Assembly: GCF_006547145.1 (NCBI RefSeq)
Contig: NZ_CP041244.1
Span: 2,418,001-2,482,000 of the forward strand
Source: Actinomadura sp. WMMA1423
GTDB lineage: Bacteria; Actinomycetota; Actinomycetes; Streptosporangiales; Streptosporangiaceae
Length of the DNA stretch: 64,000 nt
Direction: 5' to 3'
Positions 7,582 to 16,534 of this stretch are shown in pieces. Position 1 is the stretch's first letter. Each line of letters opens with the position of its first letter. The notes under the pieces were generated by a model. The model was given only the letters and a program-made list of their open reading frames with translations. It was not told the DNA's origin and did not search any database. The translations under genes were made by a program, and so were the position numbers.

Positions 7582-9898
7582 ACATATTGATCAACCCGCG
7601 CAGGGCCCGCTCGTCCAGGGACCCGAACGGGTTGTCGTGGACGAGGTAGGTCCACGTCGCCGAGGGGCGCTTCAGCCCAGCGGAGTCGAGGTCGATACCG
7701 TCCTCGGCGGACGCCGTGAGGGCCTCGAAGGCGGCCACCGACCGCCTCCGCGCGTCGGCGAGGAGCCGCTTGCCCGCCGGGACGGCCTCCCGGTTGAACT
7801 CGACCAGTGGGTCCAGGCCCCGGCCGAGCGAGCGCAGATGGATGCCCTCGCGCAGGTCGGCGAGGAAGGCCAGGTGCTCGGCCCAGCAGCGGTCCAGCTG
7901 GTACAGGACGATCTGCCGCGCCGCGGCCGCGACCGCGTCGGCGCCCGCGACGCCGGTGAGCTCGGCGTGCCGCCCGGGGGCCTCGGCGGCCATGGCCCGG
8001 TCGGCGGCGTCGCCGCGCAGGACGGCGTCGCGCTCGGCGAGCACCTCCCGCCGCTGGAGCCCGATCAGCTGGTTGTACCGCCACGTGTTGCGGTGCAGCT
8101 CCAGGTCGACGCCCTCCGCGACGCGCTGGGCGTGGCCCACGATCCAGTGCGCGCCCTTGTCGGTGATGAGCCCGTCGTCTCCGGCGGACGCCTTGGACTC
8201 CTCGTCCGGCGCGTACCGGGTGACGAGGTCGTCCTGGAGGCTGGTGAAGAACACCGATCCGCCGGGGTCGCCCTGCCGGCCCGCACGGCCCCTGAGCTGG
8301 TCGTCCAGGCGGCTGCTGTGGTAGCGGCCGGTCCCGATGACCAGCAGGCCGCCGGCCCGGGCGACCCGGTCGTGGTCGCTCCCGTCCTGCTCGGCCGGGG
8401 CCGTCCCGGGGGCGGTCGGCGAGGGGCTGCCGCCGAGCCGGATGTCGGTGCCCCGCCCCGCCATCTGCGTCGAGACGGTGATCGCGCCGTACGCGCCCGC
8501 CTCCGCGATGATCGCCGCCTCTTCGGCGTCGTTCTTGGCGTTGAGGACGACCCGGTCAAGCCCGGCGCGGGCGAGGCGGCGGGCGAGCCGTTCGGACTCG
8601 GCGACGTCGCCGGTCCCGACCAGCACCGGGCGGCCCCCGGCGTGCGCGGCGGCGATCTCCTCGACGATCGCGACCTCCTTGTCGGCGGCGGTCGCGTAGA
8701 GGCGGTCGGGCTCGTCGACGCGGACGCACGGCCGGTTCGGCGGGACGACCGCGATCTGCAGCGAGTAGAACTCGGTCAGCTGCCCGGCGACGGCCATCGC
8801 CGTGCCCGTCATGCCGCACCGCACGGGGTAGCGGCCGATCAGCTCCTGCACGGTGATCGAGTCGAGGATCTCCCCGCTCGGGGAGGCGTCCAGCGCCTCC
8901 TTCGCCTCGACCGCCGCCTGGAGGCCGTCCGGCCAGCGCTGCAGCAGGGCGACCCGGCCCCGGGACTCGCTGATCAGCTTCACCGCGCCGTCCCGGACGA
9001 TGTAGTCCACGTCGCGCTGGAGCAGGACCTCCGCGTGCAGTGCCACGTTCACCGCGGTGAGCGCGGCGAGGTTCTCCGGCGCGTAGAGGTCGAGCCCGAG
9101 GACGCGCTCCACCTCGCGGGCCCCGGCGGCCGTGAGCTGCACGTTGCGGGCCTCGTCGTCGGTCGAGTAGTGCAGCCCGGGGCGCAGCCGCCGGACGAGT
9201 TCGGCGTGCCGGGGGTCGGCCTCGCCCGAGTCGGCGGCGCCCGCGAGCACGAGCGGCACCATGGCCTCGTCCACCAGCACGGAGTCGGCCTCGTCGATCA
9301 GGGCGACGGACGGCTCGGGCAGCACGAGGTCGGCGGTGCTCGTGGCGAGCCGGTCCCGCAGGAGGTCGAACCCGACCTCGCTGACCGGCGCGTACGTCAC
9401 GTCCGCCCCGTACGCCTCGCGCCGCTCGTCGGGCGTGGACGCCTGGCCGACCCAGCCGACGGTGACCCCCAGCATCGCGTACAGCGGGCCCATCCACTCG
9501 GCGTCGCGCCGCGCCAGGTAGTCGTTGACCGACATCACGTGGACCCGGTTCCCGCGCAGCGCGTACCCGGCCGCCGCCAGGGCGCCGGACAGGGTCTTGC
9601 CCTCGCCCGTGGCCATCTCCGCGACGTGCCCCGACAGCAGCGCGAGCGTCCCGACGAGCTGCACGTCGAAGGGTCGTTCGCCGAGGGTCCGGCGGGCGGC
9701 CTCCCTGCCGAGCGCGCACAGCTCCGCGAGATCCTCCTTCTCGCGGAGCGCGGACGCGGCGGCGGTCAGCTCCGCGTCGGAGAGCTCCCGGACGCGGGAC
9801 TCGCGCCCGCCCGCCTCGTCGGCCAGGGCGCGCAGCGGCGCCAGGTCGACGCTCCCCGGCTTCTGGACGAGGCGCCGCAGCCGGTCACGCAGCGCCAT
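7562..9898 (-). CDS. secA2: accessory Sec translocase ATPase SecA2
   Basis: This 778-residue protein is a SecA-type preprotein translocase motor. It has the Walker A-like motif MATGEGKT near residue 97, the DEAD-like IDEADSVLVDEA near 201, TGTAM in the second motor domain and the motif VI stretch RGRAGRQGDPG. It is shorter than canonical SecA1 and ends in a basic tail, FRGRRR. The C-terminal zinc finger (CxCxSGKx4CH) that binds SecB or lipid in SecA1 is absent. Those features mark it as the accessory SecA2, which exports a subset of proteins in actinobacteria. The main SecA is presumably elsewhere. No SecY2 or accessory Sec genes are adjacent. The ATG has GAGGGGA upstream. Confidence 0.88.
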   Translation of the reverse strand: MALRDRLRRLVQKPGSVDLAPLRALADEAGGRESRVRELSDAELTAAASALREKEDLAELCALGREAARRTLGERPFDVQLVGTLALLSGHVAEMATGEGKTLSGALAAAGYALRGNRVHVMSVNDYLARRDAEWMGPLYAMLGVTVGWVGQASTPDERREAYGADVTYAPVSEVGFDLLRDRLATSTADLVLPEPSVALIDEADSVLVDEAMVPLVLAGAADSGEADPRHAELVRRLRPGLHYSTDDEARNVQLTAAGAREVERVLGLDLYAPENLAALTAVNVALHAEVLLQRDVDYIVRDGAVKLISESRGRVALLQRWPDGLQAAVEAKEALDASPSGEILDSITVQELIGRYPVRCGMTGTAMAVAGQLTEFYSLQIAVVPPNRPCVRVDEPDRLYATAADKEVAIVEEIAAAHAGGRPVLVGTGDVAESERLARRLARAGLDRVVLNAKNDAEEAAIIAEAGAYGAITVSTQMAGRGTDIRLGGSPSPTAPGTAPAEQDGSDHDRVARAGGLLVIGTGRYHSSRLDDQLRGRAGRQGDPGGSVFFTSLQDDLVTRYAPDEESKASAGDDGLITDKGAHWIVGHAQRVAEGVDLELHRNTWRYNQLIGLQRREVLAERDAVLRGDAADRAMAAEAPGRHAELTGVAGADAVAAAARQIVLYQLDRCWAEHLAFLADLREGIHLRSLGRGLDPLVEFNREAVPAGKRLLADARRRSVAAFEALTASAEDGIDLDSAGLKRPSATWTYLVHDNPFGSLDERALRGLINMFRGRRR

Positions 9899-10133
9899 GG
9901 CGTCCCCTCGGTTCGTCGCTCACGGTTCCCCCAAACGGGCGGTCGGAAGACGGCGTTCCCATGATCTCAGCGCGGCGGCCCCCGAGGTGTCCAGGGTGGT
10001 CCTCCGCTGGAGGTCTGACCTCGAATTCATTCCTCGGGCGGATACCCCCCGGCCCTTTCGTTTGAGACCATGGGCACATCACGGGGTTTGCGGTGGCCAA
10101 GGGGACAGCGCCACCGCGGAACGGGGTTTCGGC

Positions 10134-10268
10134 ATGACACCTACGGCACGCAAGGCCGCCGCGCTCCGGCGCAAGCGCCAGATCATCAGCCAGACCGTCA
10201 TCGACCGCGCGCTGAACGACCCTCGGCGCCACAAGGAGGCCGTCGTCGCGGCGGCGCCCGCCAAGTAG
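10134..10268 (+). CDS. small basic protein of unknown function (44 aa)
   Basis: This short frame encodes a lysine/arginine/alanine-rich peptide beginning MTPTARKAAALRRKR. There is no signal peptide or membrane segment. Support is moderate: it fills an otherwise empty 450-bp gap between secA2 and the ROK gene. It also ends only 17 bp before a very strong terminator hairpin, as expected for an expressed unit. The Shine-Dalgarno sequence is poor (a GGGG run near -11). The basic character could suggest nucleic-acid binding, but I recognise no family. Confidence 0.5.
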   Translation: MTPTARKAAALRRKRQIISQTVIDRALNDPRRHKEAVVAAAPAK

Positions 10269-10284
10269 GAACGGTCCAAAACGC

Positions 10285-10330
10285 GATCGGGGAGCGCCTC
10301 CGCCCGCCGGGGCGGGGGCGCTCCCCGATC
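10285..10330. terminator. strong bidirectional hairpin terminator
   Basis: A 21-bp stem with one G-T pair (arm GATCGGGGAGCGCC...) closes on a four-base loop. It lies between the small basic gene (+) and the convergent ROK gene (-), so it can serve both. There is no long T tract. Confidence 0.8.
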
Positions 10331-10347
10331 TCGCGGACGCGCGCCTC

Positions 10348-11571
10348 CTACGATGCCCCCGCGGCCGAGAAGACGTCGTCGCGGGCCTGCTCCAGCGCCG
10401 CGTGCAGCGCGCCGCGCAGGACGGGGTCGCCCGTGACGCCGGTGACGGCGACGGCGGGGCGGGTGGGGCTGATCCGGCCGACGATCTCCTCGATGCGGGT
10501 GGCCAGCGGCCATCCGCCGGCCCGGCCGAGGCTCCCCGACAGCACCACGAGGCCGGGGTCCAGGACGATGTTGACCGAGGTCACGCCGTAGGAGATGCGG
10601 TCGGCGAGCTCGTCGAGGAACGCCCCGCCGCGGTCCTCGTCGGCGGCGGCCGCGCGGACGCAGTCCACGGCGGTGGGCTCGGCGATGCCGTGCTCGTGGG
10701 CGAGCGCGCGGACCGCGTCCGCGCCCACGAGGGCCCCGTAGCCGCCGGCGAGGGTCGGGATCCCCCAGCTCCTCGACTCGGTGACGCCCTCGTCCCGCGC
10801 GGCGCGCCGGGCCGAGCCGACCGGCAGCGGCGCCCCGGGCACGGGCAGGTAGCCGATCTCCCCCGCGCCGCCCCACCGGCCGCGGTGCAGCCGCCCGCCC
10901 AGCATCACCGACAGGCCCATGCCGCGGTCGAACCACATGAGCGCGAAGTCGTCGGCCTCGCGCGCGGCCCCGTAGGCGCGCTCGGCGATGGCGGCGAGGT
11001 TCACGTCGTTCTCGATCGTCACCGGGCGGCGCAGGTCGGTGCGCAGCGCGGCGAGGACGCCCTCGTGCCAGGCGGGCAGGTCGAAGGAGAACTGGACGTC
11101 GCCCGAGCGCGGGTCGACCACGCCGGGCGTCCCGATGACGAACGCGCTCAGCCTCGACACCGCGACCTTGGCCGAGCGGCACGCCTTGACGACGGCGCTG
11201 TGCACCGTCTTCACCGGGTCGTCGGCGCCGTTCGGGTCGACGGTGACCTGGGCGACGATGTGCCCGGTGATGTCGGCGACGCCCGCCGTGACCCCGTCCG
11301 GCCCCACCTCGAGGCCCGCGACGTACGCGCTGGACGGGACGACCGCGTAGAGCGCGGCGTTCGGGCCCCGCCCCCCGGCCTGCTCCCCCACGACCGAGAC
11401 GAGCCCGCGCTCCTCCAGGCGGGACAGCAGCTGGGACGCGGTCACCTTCGACAACCCGGTGTGCTCGCCGATCTGGGCGCGGGTCAGCGGGCCCTGCTCC
11501 ACGAGCAGGTCCAGCGCCGCGCGGTCGTTCAGCTCACGCAGCAGCCTCGGCGTTCCCGGGCGTCTTGCCAT
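10348..11571 (-). CDS. ROK-family transcriptional regulator of the adjacent sugar operon
   Basis: This 407-residue protein has an N-terminal winged helix (about 14-65; LTRAQIGEHTGLSKVTASQL) and a ROK sugar-kinase-like fold. Key kinase features are lost. The phosphate-binding DxGxT is degenerate (EVGPDGVT), GHxxV reads GYLPV, and the usual CxCGxxGC zinc cluster is missing. It should therefore sense a ligand rather than phosphorylate one. It is divergent from the ABC-GH3 operon, with a palindromic operator candidate in the gap. The expected role is a repressor released by an amino sugar or oligosaccharide. Assignment to the family is firm; the ligand is inferred. Confidence 0.9.
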   Translation of the reverse strand: MARRPGTPRLLRELNDRAALDLLVEQGPLTRAQIGEHTGLSKVTASQLLSRLEERGLVSVVGEQAGGRGPNAALYAVVPSSAYVAGLEVGPDGVTAGVADITGHIVAQVTVDPNGADDPVKTVHSAVVKACRSAKVAVSRLSAFVIGTPGVVDPRSGDVQFSFDLPAWHEGVLAALRTDLRRPVTIENDVNLAAIAERAYGAAREADDFALMWFDRGMGLSVMLGGRLHRGRWGGAGEIGYLPVPGAPLPVGSARRAARDEGVTESRSWGIPTLAGGYGALVGADAVRALAHEHGIAEPTAVDCVRAAAADEDRGGAFLDELADRISYGVTSVNIVLDPGLVVLSGSLGRAGGWPLATRIEEIVGRISPTRPAVAVTGVTGDPVLRGALHAALEQARDDVFSAAGAS

Positions 11572-11597
11572 CCTCGCACCCCTGATGTCTCAATCCG

Positions 11598-11633
11598 CTA
11601 ACGAGCAGTTTTGTTTAGGAAAGTTTCTTGTTA
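11598..11633. promoter_or_regulatory. putative ROK operator
   Basis: An imperfect palindrome AGGAAA-G-TTTCTT (11617-11629) lies inside a wider CTAAC...GTTAG inverted repeat (11598-11602 and 11629-11633). The stretch is conspicuously AT-rich for this genome and sits 27 bp upstream of the ROK start codon. AGGAAA/TTTCCT-type sites are common for actinobacterial ROK repressors of sugar genes. Confidence 0.6.
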
Positions 11634-11825
11634 GTTTACGCCCAAGCGCCGACCGGCCCGGTACCCCGGGCCGGGGGCGCGCGCAGAGCGCGGACTGGCG
11701 AGCAGGGCGCCCGCGAGCGATGCGAACGCGAGGTGGGCATGGCTGGGACCCTAAAGGGTCCGTGCCGTCTCCACCCGCACCGCAGGCCACAAGGCCGCGC
11801 GAGGCGATGCCGGAAAGGATCCCCA

Positions 11826-13097
11826 GTGAAGTTCATCAAGGTTGCGGCCGCGACGGCCGCGATCGCCCTGGCCGCCACGGCCTGCGGCGGCGACAGCAAG
11901 GACGGCGACGCGGGCGGGGGCAAGGACCCGGCGCAGCTCAAGGTCTGGATGATGGGCGACGGCACGCCCGAGCAGACCAAGTTCCTCGACGGCGTCGAGG
12001 CCGAGTTCAAGCAGAAGCACCCGAACACCGACGTCCAGATCAAGTACGTGCCGTGGCCGCAGGTCGCCACCACGTTCCAGAAGGCGGCCGCCGGAGGCGA
12101 GGGGCCCGACGTCACCGAGCTCGGCAACACCGACGTCCAGTCCCACATCGAGCAGGGCAGCCTGGCCGACATCACCGACCGGTTCAAGGGCTGGGCGGAC
12201 GGCAAGACGCTGAACAAGACCGCGCTCGAGAACGACACCGCGGACGGCAAGACCTACGCCGTGCCGTGGTACGGGGGCGTCCGCGGCGTCTGGTACCGGA
12301 CGGACTGGTTCTCCGAGCTCGGCATCCAGCCGCCGAAGACGTGGGCGGACCTGACCGCCGCGGCGAAGAAGGTGCAGGACTCCAAGAAGGTCCCCGGCAT
12401 CGGCATCCCGAGCGACCAGACCAACGCGCTGCTCAGCTTCGTCTGGGGCAACGGCGGCGAGGTCGCCGTCGACGACGGCAAGGGCGGCTTCAAGGGGCAG
12501 CTCGACCAGCCGCAGGCGGTCGAGGCGGTCAAGTACTACGCGGGCCTCGTCACCACCGAGAAGGTCGCGCCGGAGAAGTACGTCGGCAAGAACGAGCTGG
12601 AGGGCCCGCAGCGCGACTTCGCGCTCGGCAAGCTCGGCATGTACGTCGACGGCAGCTGGGCGCTCAAGGAGATGAAGAAGATCTCCGAGAAGAACGCCGA
12701 CAAGTGGGGCGTCTTCCCGATCCCGAGCAAGACCGGCGGCAACGCCCCGGTCATGGCGGGCGGCTCCGACCTCGCGGTGTGGAACGACAGCAAGGCCAAG
12801 GACGCGGCCTTCGACTACATCACGGTCCTGAACAACGCCAAGAACGCCAAGGGCTGGGCGGACTACAGCGGCTTCTCCTCCATGCGGTCGGACGTGAAGT
12901 TCTCCGACCCCAAGCTGGAGGTCTTCACCTCGATCGCCGGCAACACCAAGTTCCCGCCGATCAGCGCGGGCTGGGGCGAGTTCGAGCAGGCCAAGAAGGT
13001 GCTGCCGAACGCGGTCAAGGCGATCATGCAGGGCAAGTCCGCCGAGGAGGAGATGAAGAAGGCGAACGAGCAGGCCAACACCCTGCTGAACCCGTAG
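11826..13097 (+). CDS. sugar ABC transporter substrate-binding lipoprotein
   Basis: This 423-residue family-1 extracellular solute-binding protein starts at GTG 11826, with AAAGGA 8 nt upstream. A short basic n-region and hydrophobic core end in the lipobox LAATAC, with Cys20 as the lipidation site. The mature protein is therefore anchored outside the membrane and delivers sugar to the two permeases downstream. It is the first gene of the operon. The companion NagZ-type GH3 and ROK repressor suggest a GlcNAc-containing disaccharide or muropeptide fragment as substrate. That substrate is inference. Confidence 0.92.
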   Translation: MKFIKVAAATAAIALAATACGGDSKDGDAGGGKDPAQLKVWMMGDGTPEQTKFLDGVEAEFKQKHPNTDVQIKYVPWPQVATTFQKAAAGGEGPDVTELGNTDVQSHIEQGSLADITDRFKGWADGKTLNKTALENDTADGKTYAVPWYGGVRGVWYRTDWFSELGIQPPKTWADLTAAAKKVQDSKKVPGIGIPSDQTNALLSFVWGNGGEVAVDDGKGGFKGQLDQPQAVEAVKYYAGLVTTEKVAPEKYVGKNELEGPQRDFALGKLGMYVDGSWALKEMKKISEKNADKWGVFPIPSKTGGNAPVMAGGSDLAVWNDSKAKDAAFDYITVLNNAKNAKGWADYSGFSSMRSDVKFSDPKLEVFTSIAGNTKFPPISAGWGEFEQAKKVLPNAVKAIMQGKSAEEEMKKANEQANTLLNP

Positions 13098-13119
13098 GAC
13101 CCGGCTGATCGGAACGTCC

Positions 13120-14091
13120 ATGCTCGACACCGCTCCCGCGGTGCGGAGAGCGCCTGGCCGGAGAACGCCCGGCCAGGCGCGCCCCCGCCGCAGGCCCCGC
13201 TTCGGGCCCTACCTGCTGATCGCGCCCACCGTGGTCGTGATCGCCGTCCTGATGTTCTGGCCCATGATCCAGATCGGGGTCATGTCGTTCCAGAAGGTCG
13301 GCAACCGCCAGCTGCGCGGCGAGCCGGCCGAGTCGGTGGGGACCGAGAACTTCGACAAGATCTTCAACGACCCGTTCTTCTGGCAGACCCTCCGGCACAC
13401 CGTGCTGTTCGCCGCCGTCGCGGTGTCCCTCACCCTGGTCGTCGGCACGCTGGTGGGCCTGCTGCTCCACAGGCTCGGCAAGCGGATGTCGGGCTTCGTC
13501 GCGGGCGGTGTGATGGTCGCCTGGGCGACCCCGCCGGTCACCGCCGCGATCATCTTCAGCTGGCTGTTCGGCACCACCGGCGGCCTCGTCAACTGGTGCC
13601 TGGACCTGCTGCCGGACTTCCTGGTCGGCAGCGGGTGGAGCGACTACAACTGGTTCGCCACGCCGCTGTCCACCTACACCGTCCTCACCGTGTGCGTCGT
13701 CTGGCAGGCGTGCCCGTTCGTCGCGGTGTCCGTGCTGGCCGGGCTGAAGAGCGTCCCGGGCGAGCTGTACGAGGCGGCCCGCGTGGACGGGTCGGGCCCG
13801 TGGCGGACGTTCTGGAGCCTCACCTACCCGATGCTCAAGCCGATCTTCCTCGTGCTGATCGTCATGTCGATCATCTGGGACTTCAAGGTCTTCACGCAGC
13901 TGTTCATCATGGCCGGGATGGCCAACCGCGACGCGTTCAACCTCTCGCTGTACGGCTACTCCGAGGCGTTCGGCTCGCTGAACCCGAAGCTCGGCATGGG
14001 CTCGGCGATCGCGCTCGTGCTGACGCTCATCCTGCTCGTCGTCACGGCCCTCTACGTGCGGGTCATGGTCCGTCAGGGGGAGACCCGATGA
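13120..14091 (+). CDS. sugar ABC transporter permease (MalF/UgpA type)
   Basis: This 323-residue inner-membrane protein has a basic N-terminal tail of about 30 residues and six helices. It carries the EAA loop EAARVDGSGPWRTFWSLTYP (about 219-238) that contacts the ATPase. It lies 22 bp after the binding-protein gene. Its stop overlaps the next start as ATGA. It forms a heterodimeric channel with the following permease. No ATP-binding subunit is encoded in the operon. Confidence 0.92.
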   Translation: MLDTAPAVRRAPGRRTPGQARPRRRPRFGPYLLIAPTVVVIAVLMFWPMIQIGVMSFQKVGNRQLRGEPAESVGTENFDKIFNDPFFWQTLRHTVLFAAVAVSLTLVVGTLVGLLLHRLGKRMSGFVAGGVMVAWATPPVTAAIIFSWLFGTTGGLVNWCLDLLPDFLVGSGWSDYNWFATPLSTYTVLTVCVVWQACPFVAVSVLAGLKSVPGELYEAARVDGSGPWRTFWSLTYPMLKPIFLVLIVMSIIWDFKVFTQLFIMAGMANRDAFNLSLYGYSEAFGSLNPKLGMGSAIALVLTLILLVVTALYVRVMVRQGETR

Positions 14092-14975
14092 GCCGAGAGT
14101 CCGAGCGGCGCCCGGCCGCTCCCCGCCCTCGCTCGATGAGGCGCGTGGCCCGCAAGGTGCTGCTGAACGGGACGGGGCTGCTCGTCTTCGTGATCGCGGT
14201 GTTCCCCGTCTTCTGGATGGCCTCCACCGCCTTCAAGCCCAACACCGAGATCTTCAGCACGACGCCGAGGCCGCTGCCGTCCCATCCGACGCTCGAGCAC
14301 TTCGACCTGGTCCTGAACGGCGGCATCGCCGAGGTCTCCTTCTGGGAGTACTTCCGCAACAGCGCGATCCTGGCGCTCGTCACCGTCCTGGCGTCGGGGC
14401 TGCTGTCGCTGATGGCCGCCATCGCCGTCGCCCGCTTCCGGTTCCGCTTCCGCACGACGTTCCTGATCATGCTGCTGGTGGTCCAGATGGTCCCGTGCGA
14501 GGCGCTGGTCATCCCCCTGTTCCTCGACCTGAAGCAGCTGGACCTGCTGAACAGCCTGGCCGGCCTCGTCATCGTCTACATCGGCTTCGCCGTGCCGTTC
14601 GCGATCTGGATGCTGCGCGGCTTCGTCGCCGCGGTGCCGCGCGAACTGGAGGAGGCCGCCGCCATCGACGGCGCCGGACCCGTCCGGACGTTCTTCCGGG
14701 TCCTGCTCCCGCTCGTCGCCCCCGGCCTGGTGGCGACCAGCATCTTCTCCTTCATCACCGCCTGGAACGAGTTCATCTTCGCGTTCACGTTCCTGGACGA
14801 CCAGACCAAGTACACCCTGCCGATCATGCTGCAGTTCTTCTTCGGCCGCAGCGGCAACGCCTGGGGGCCCATCATGGCAGCGTCCACGCTGCTCACCATT
14901 CCCGTCATCGCCTTCTTCCTCGTCGTCCAGCGCCGCATGGTGTCCGGCCTCACCGCCGGGGCGGTGAAGGGGTGA
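14088..14975 (+). CDS. sugar ABC transporter permease (MalG/UgpE type)
   Basis: This 295-residue second permease has six helices and the EAA motif EEAAAIDGAGPVRTFFRVLL (about 193-212). It is translationally coupled to the previous permease (ATGA overlap) and to the GH3 gene (GTGA overlap). With the binding protein it forms a carbohydrate uptake (CUT1) importer that needs an ATPase from elsewhere, such as an MsiK-type shared subunit. Confidence 0.92.
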   Translation: MSRESERRPAAPRPRSMRRVARKVLLNGTGLLVFVIAVFPVFWMASTAFKPNTEIFSTTPRPLPSHPTLEHFDLVLNGGIAEVSFWEYFRNSAILALVTVLASGLLSLMAAIAVARFRFRFRTTFLIMLLVVQMVPCEALVIPLFLDLKQLDLLNSLAGLVIVYIGFAVPFAIWMLRGFVAAVPRELEEAAAIDGAGPVRTFFRVLLPLVAPGLVATSIFSFITAWNEFIFAFTFLDDQTKYTLPIMLQFFFGRSGNAWGPIMAASTLLTIPVIAFFLVVQRRMVSGLTAGAVKG

Positions 14976-16429
14976 CGACCGACGACATCGCGACCACGGC
15001 GGAGATCGCCCGGCTCGCCCGCGGCACGCTGCTGCCGTCGTTCCCCGGCGCGACCGCGCCGCGCTGGCTGCTGGACGAGCTGGAGGCGGGACTCGGCGGC
15101 GTCACGCTGTTCGCGCTCACCGGCAACGTCCCGAGCCCGGAGTCGCTGGCCGCGCTCACCGCGCAGATGCGCAAGGCCGGCGACCCGTTCGTCACGATCG
15201 ACGAGGAGGGCGGCGACGTCACCCGGCTCGGCGGCCACGCGACCGGCAGCCCCTACCCGGGCAACGCCGCGCTCGGCGCCGTGGACGACCCGGAGCTGAC
15301 CCGCCGCATCTACCGCTCGCTCGGGGCCGAGCTCGCCGAGGTGGGCGTCAACTTCAACTTCGCGCCGTCGGTCGACGTCAACACCGCCGACGACAACCCG
15401 GTGATCGGCACCCGCTCGTTCGGCTCCGACCCCGCGCTCGTCGCGCGGCACGCCGCCGCCGCCGTCACCGGCACGCAGGAGGCGGGCGTCGCCGCCTGCG
15501 CGAAGCACTTCCCCGGCCACGGCGCGACCGTGGAGGACTCCCACCTCTCGGTCCCCCTGGTCGACGCCGACCTGGACCTGCTGGACCGGCGCGAGCTGGT
15601 CCCGTTCCGGGCCGCGATCGCGGCCGGCACCCGGGCGGTGATGACCGGGCACCTCAACCTGCCGTCCATCACCCGCGGGGCGCCCGCCACCCTCTCCCAG
15701 GAGGCGATCAGCGGTCTGCTCCGCGAGCGGCTCGGCTACGAGGGCGTGATCGTCACCGACGCGCTCGACATGGAGGGCGCGAGCGGCGCGATCGGCATAC
15801 CGGAGGCGTCCGTGCGGGCCCTCATCGCGGGCGCCGACCTGCTGTGCCTCGGCCCGAAGGAGCACGCCGAGACCGTGGAGGCCACCCTCGCGGCGATCGA
15901 CGAGGCCGTCCGGACGGGGCGCCTCCCCCTCGCCAGGCTGGCGGCCGCGGCCGAGCGCACCCGCCTGCTCCGGGAGTGGCTGGCCGGGCGCAGCCCCGCC
16001 GTCGTCGACCGGTCCGCCGGCCTGGAGGCCGCCCGCCGCGCCCTCCGCCTGACCGGCGCGCCGCCCGCCTGGAACGGGGCGCCCCTGGTCGTGGAGACCG
16101 AGTCGACCGGCAACATCGCGGTCGGCCCGACCCCCTGGGGCCTGCACCCGTGGGCGCCCGACGCCGTCCGGGCCGGCGGCGCGGACGGGACGGCGGAGGG
16201 TGTCTTGGACCGTGCCAAGGACCGCGGGCTCGTCGTCGTCCTGCGGGACGCGCACCGCCACGCCGGCCAGCGCGCCCTGACCACGGCCCTCCTGGCCGCC
16301 CGCCCCGACACCGTCGTCGTGGAGATGGGCCTCCCCGTCTGGCGCCCGGCCTCCGCGACCTACCTGGCCACCTACGGCGCCGCCACAGCCAACGCCCAGG
16401 CCGCCGCGGAGTTCCTGGGGTTGTGCTGA
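14972..16429 (+). CDS. cytoplasmic GH3 beta-N-acetylglucosaminidase, NagZ-like
   Basis: This 485-residue GH3 enzyme carries KHFPGHG followed by EDSHLSVP. This is the His/Asp acid-base dyad loop of NagZ-type beta-N-acetylhexosaminidases. Also present is VTDALDMEG, whose first Asp is the likely nucleophile. There is no signal peptide, so it acts inside the cell on a sugar brought in by the upstream importer. GH3 enzymes with this loop release GlcNAc, and some actinobacterial members use phosphate instead of water. The C-terminal 150 residues form the second GH3-like domain. The GTG start overlaps the permease stop. Confidence 0.9.
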   Translation: MTTDDIATTAEIARLARGTLLPSFPGATAPRWLLDELEAGLGGVTLFALTGNVPSPESLAALTAQMRKAGDPFVTIDEEGGDVTRLGGHATGSPYPGNAALGAVDDPELTRRIYRSLGAELAEVGVNFNFAPSVDVNTADDNPVIGTRSFGSDPALVARHAAAAVTGTQEAGVAACAKHFPGHGATVEDSHLSVPLVDADLDLLDRRELVPFRAAIAAGTRAVMTGHLNLPSITRGAPATLSQEAISGLLRERLGYEGVIVTDALDMEGASGAIGIPEASVRALIAGADLLCLGPKEHAETVEATLAAIDEAVRTGRLPLARLAAAAERTRLLREWLAGRSPAVVDRSAGLEAARRALRLTGAPPAWNGAPLVVETESTGNIAVGPTPWGLHPWAPDAVRAGGADGTAEGVLDRAKDRGLVVVLRDAHRHAGQRALTTALLAARPDTVVVEMGLPVWRPASATYLATYGAATANAQAAAEFLGLC

Positions 16430-16435
16430 TCGCCC

Positions 16436-16482
16436 ACGGCGCGTCCGCCGGACAGGGAGCCCGGTTCCGGCGGGCGCGCCGT
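16436..16482. terminator. terminator of the sugar operon
   Basis: A 17-bp stem with one G-T pair (ACGGCGCGTCCGCCGGA against 16466-16482) and a 13-nt loop begins 7 bp after the GH3 stop codon. Confidence 0.75.
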
Positions 16483-16534
16483 GTTCACGGGAACCCTTAC
16501 CCGAGTGGTCCGATCGGCAAGGGATAATGGACGT

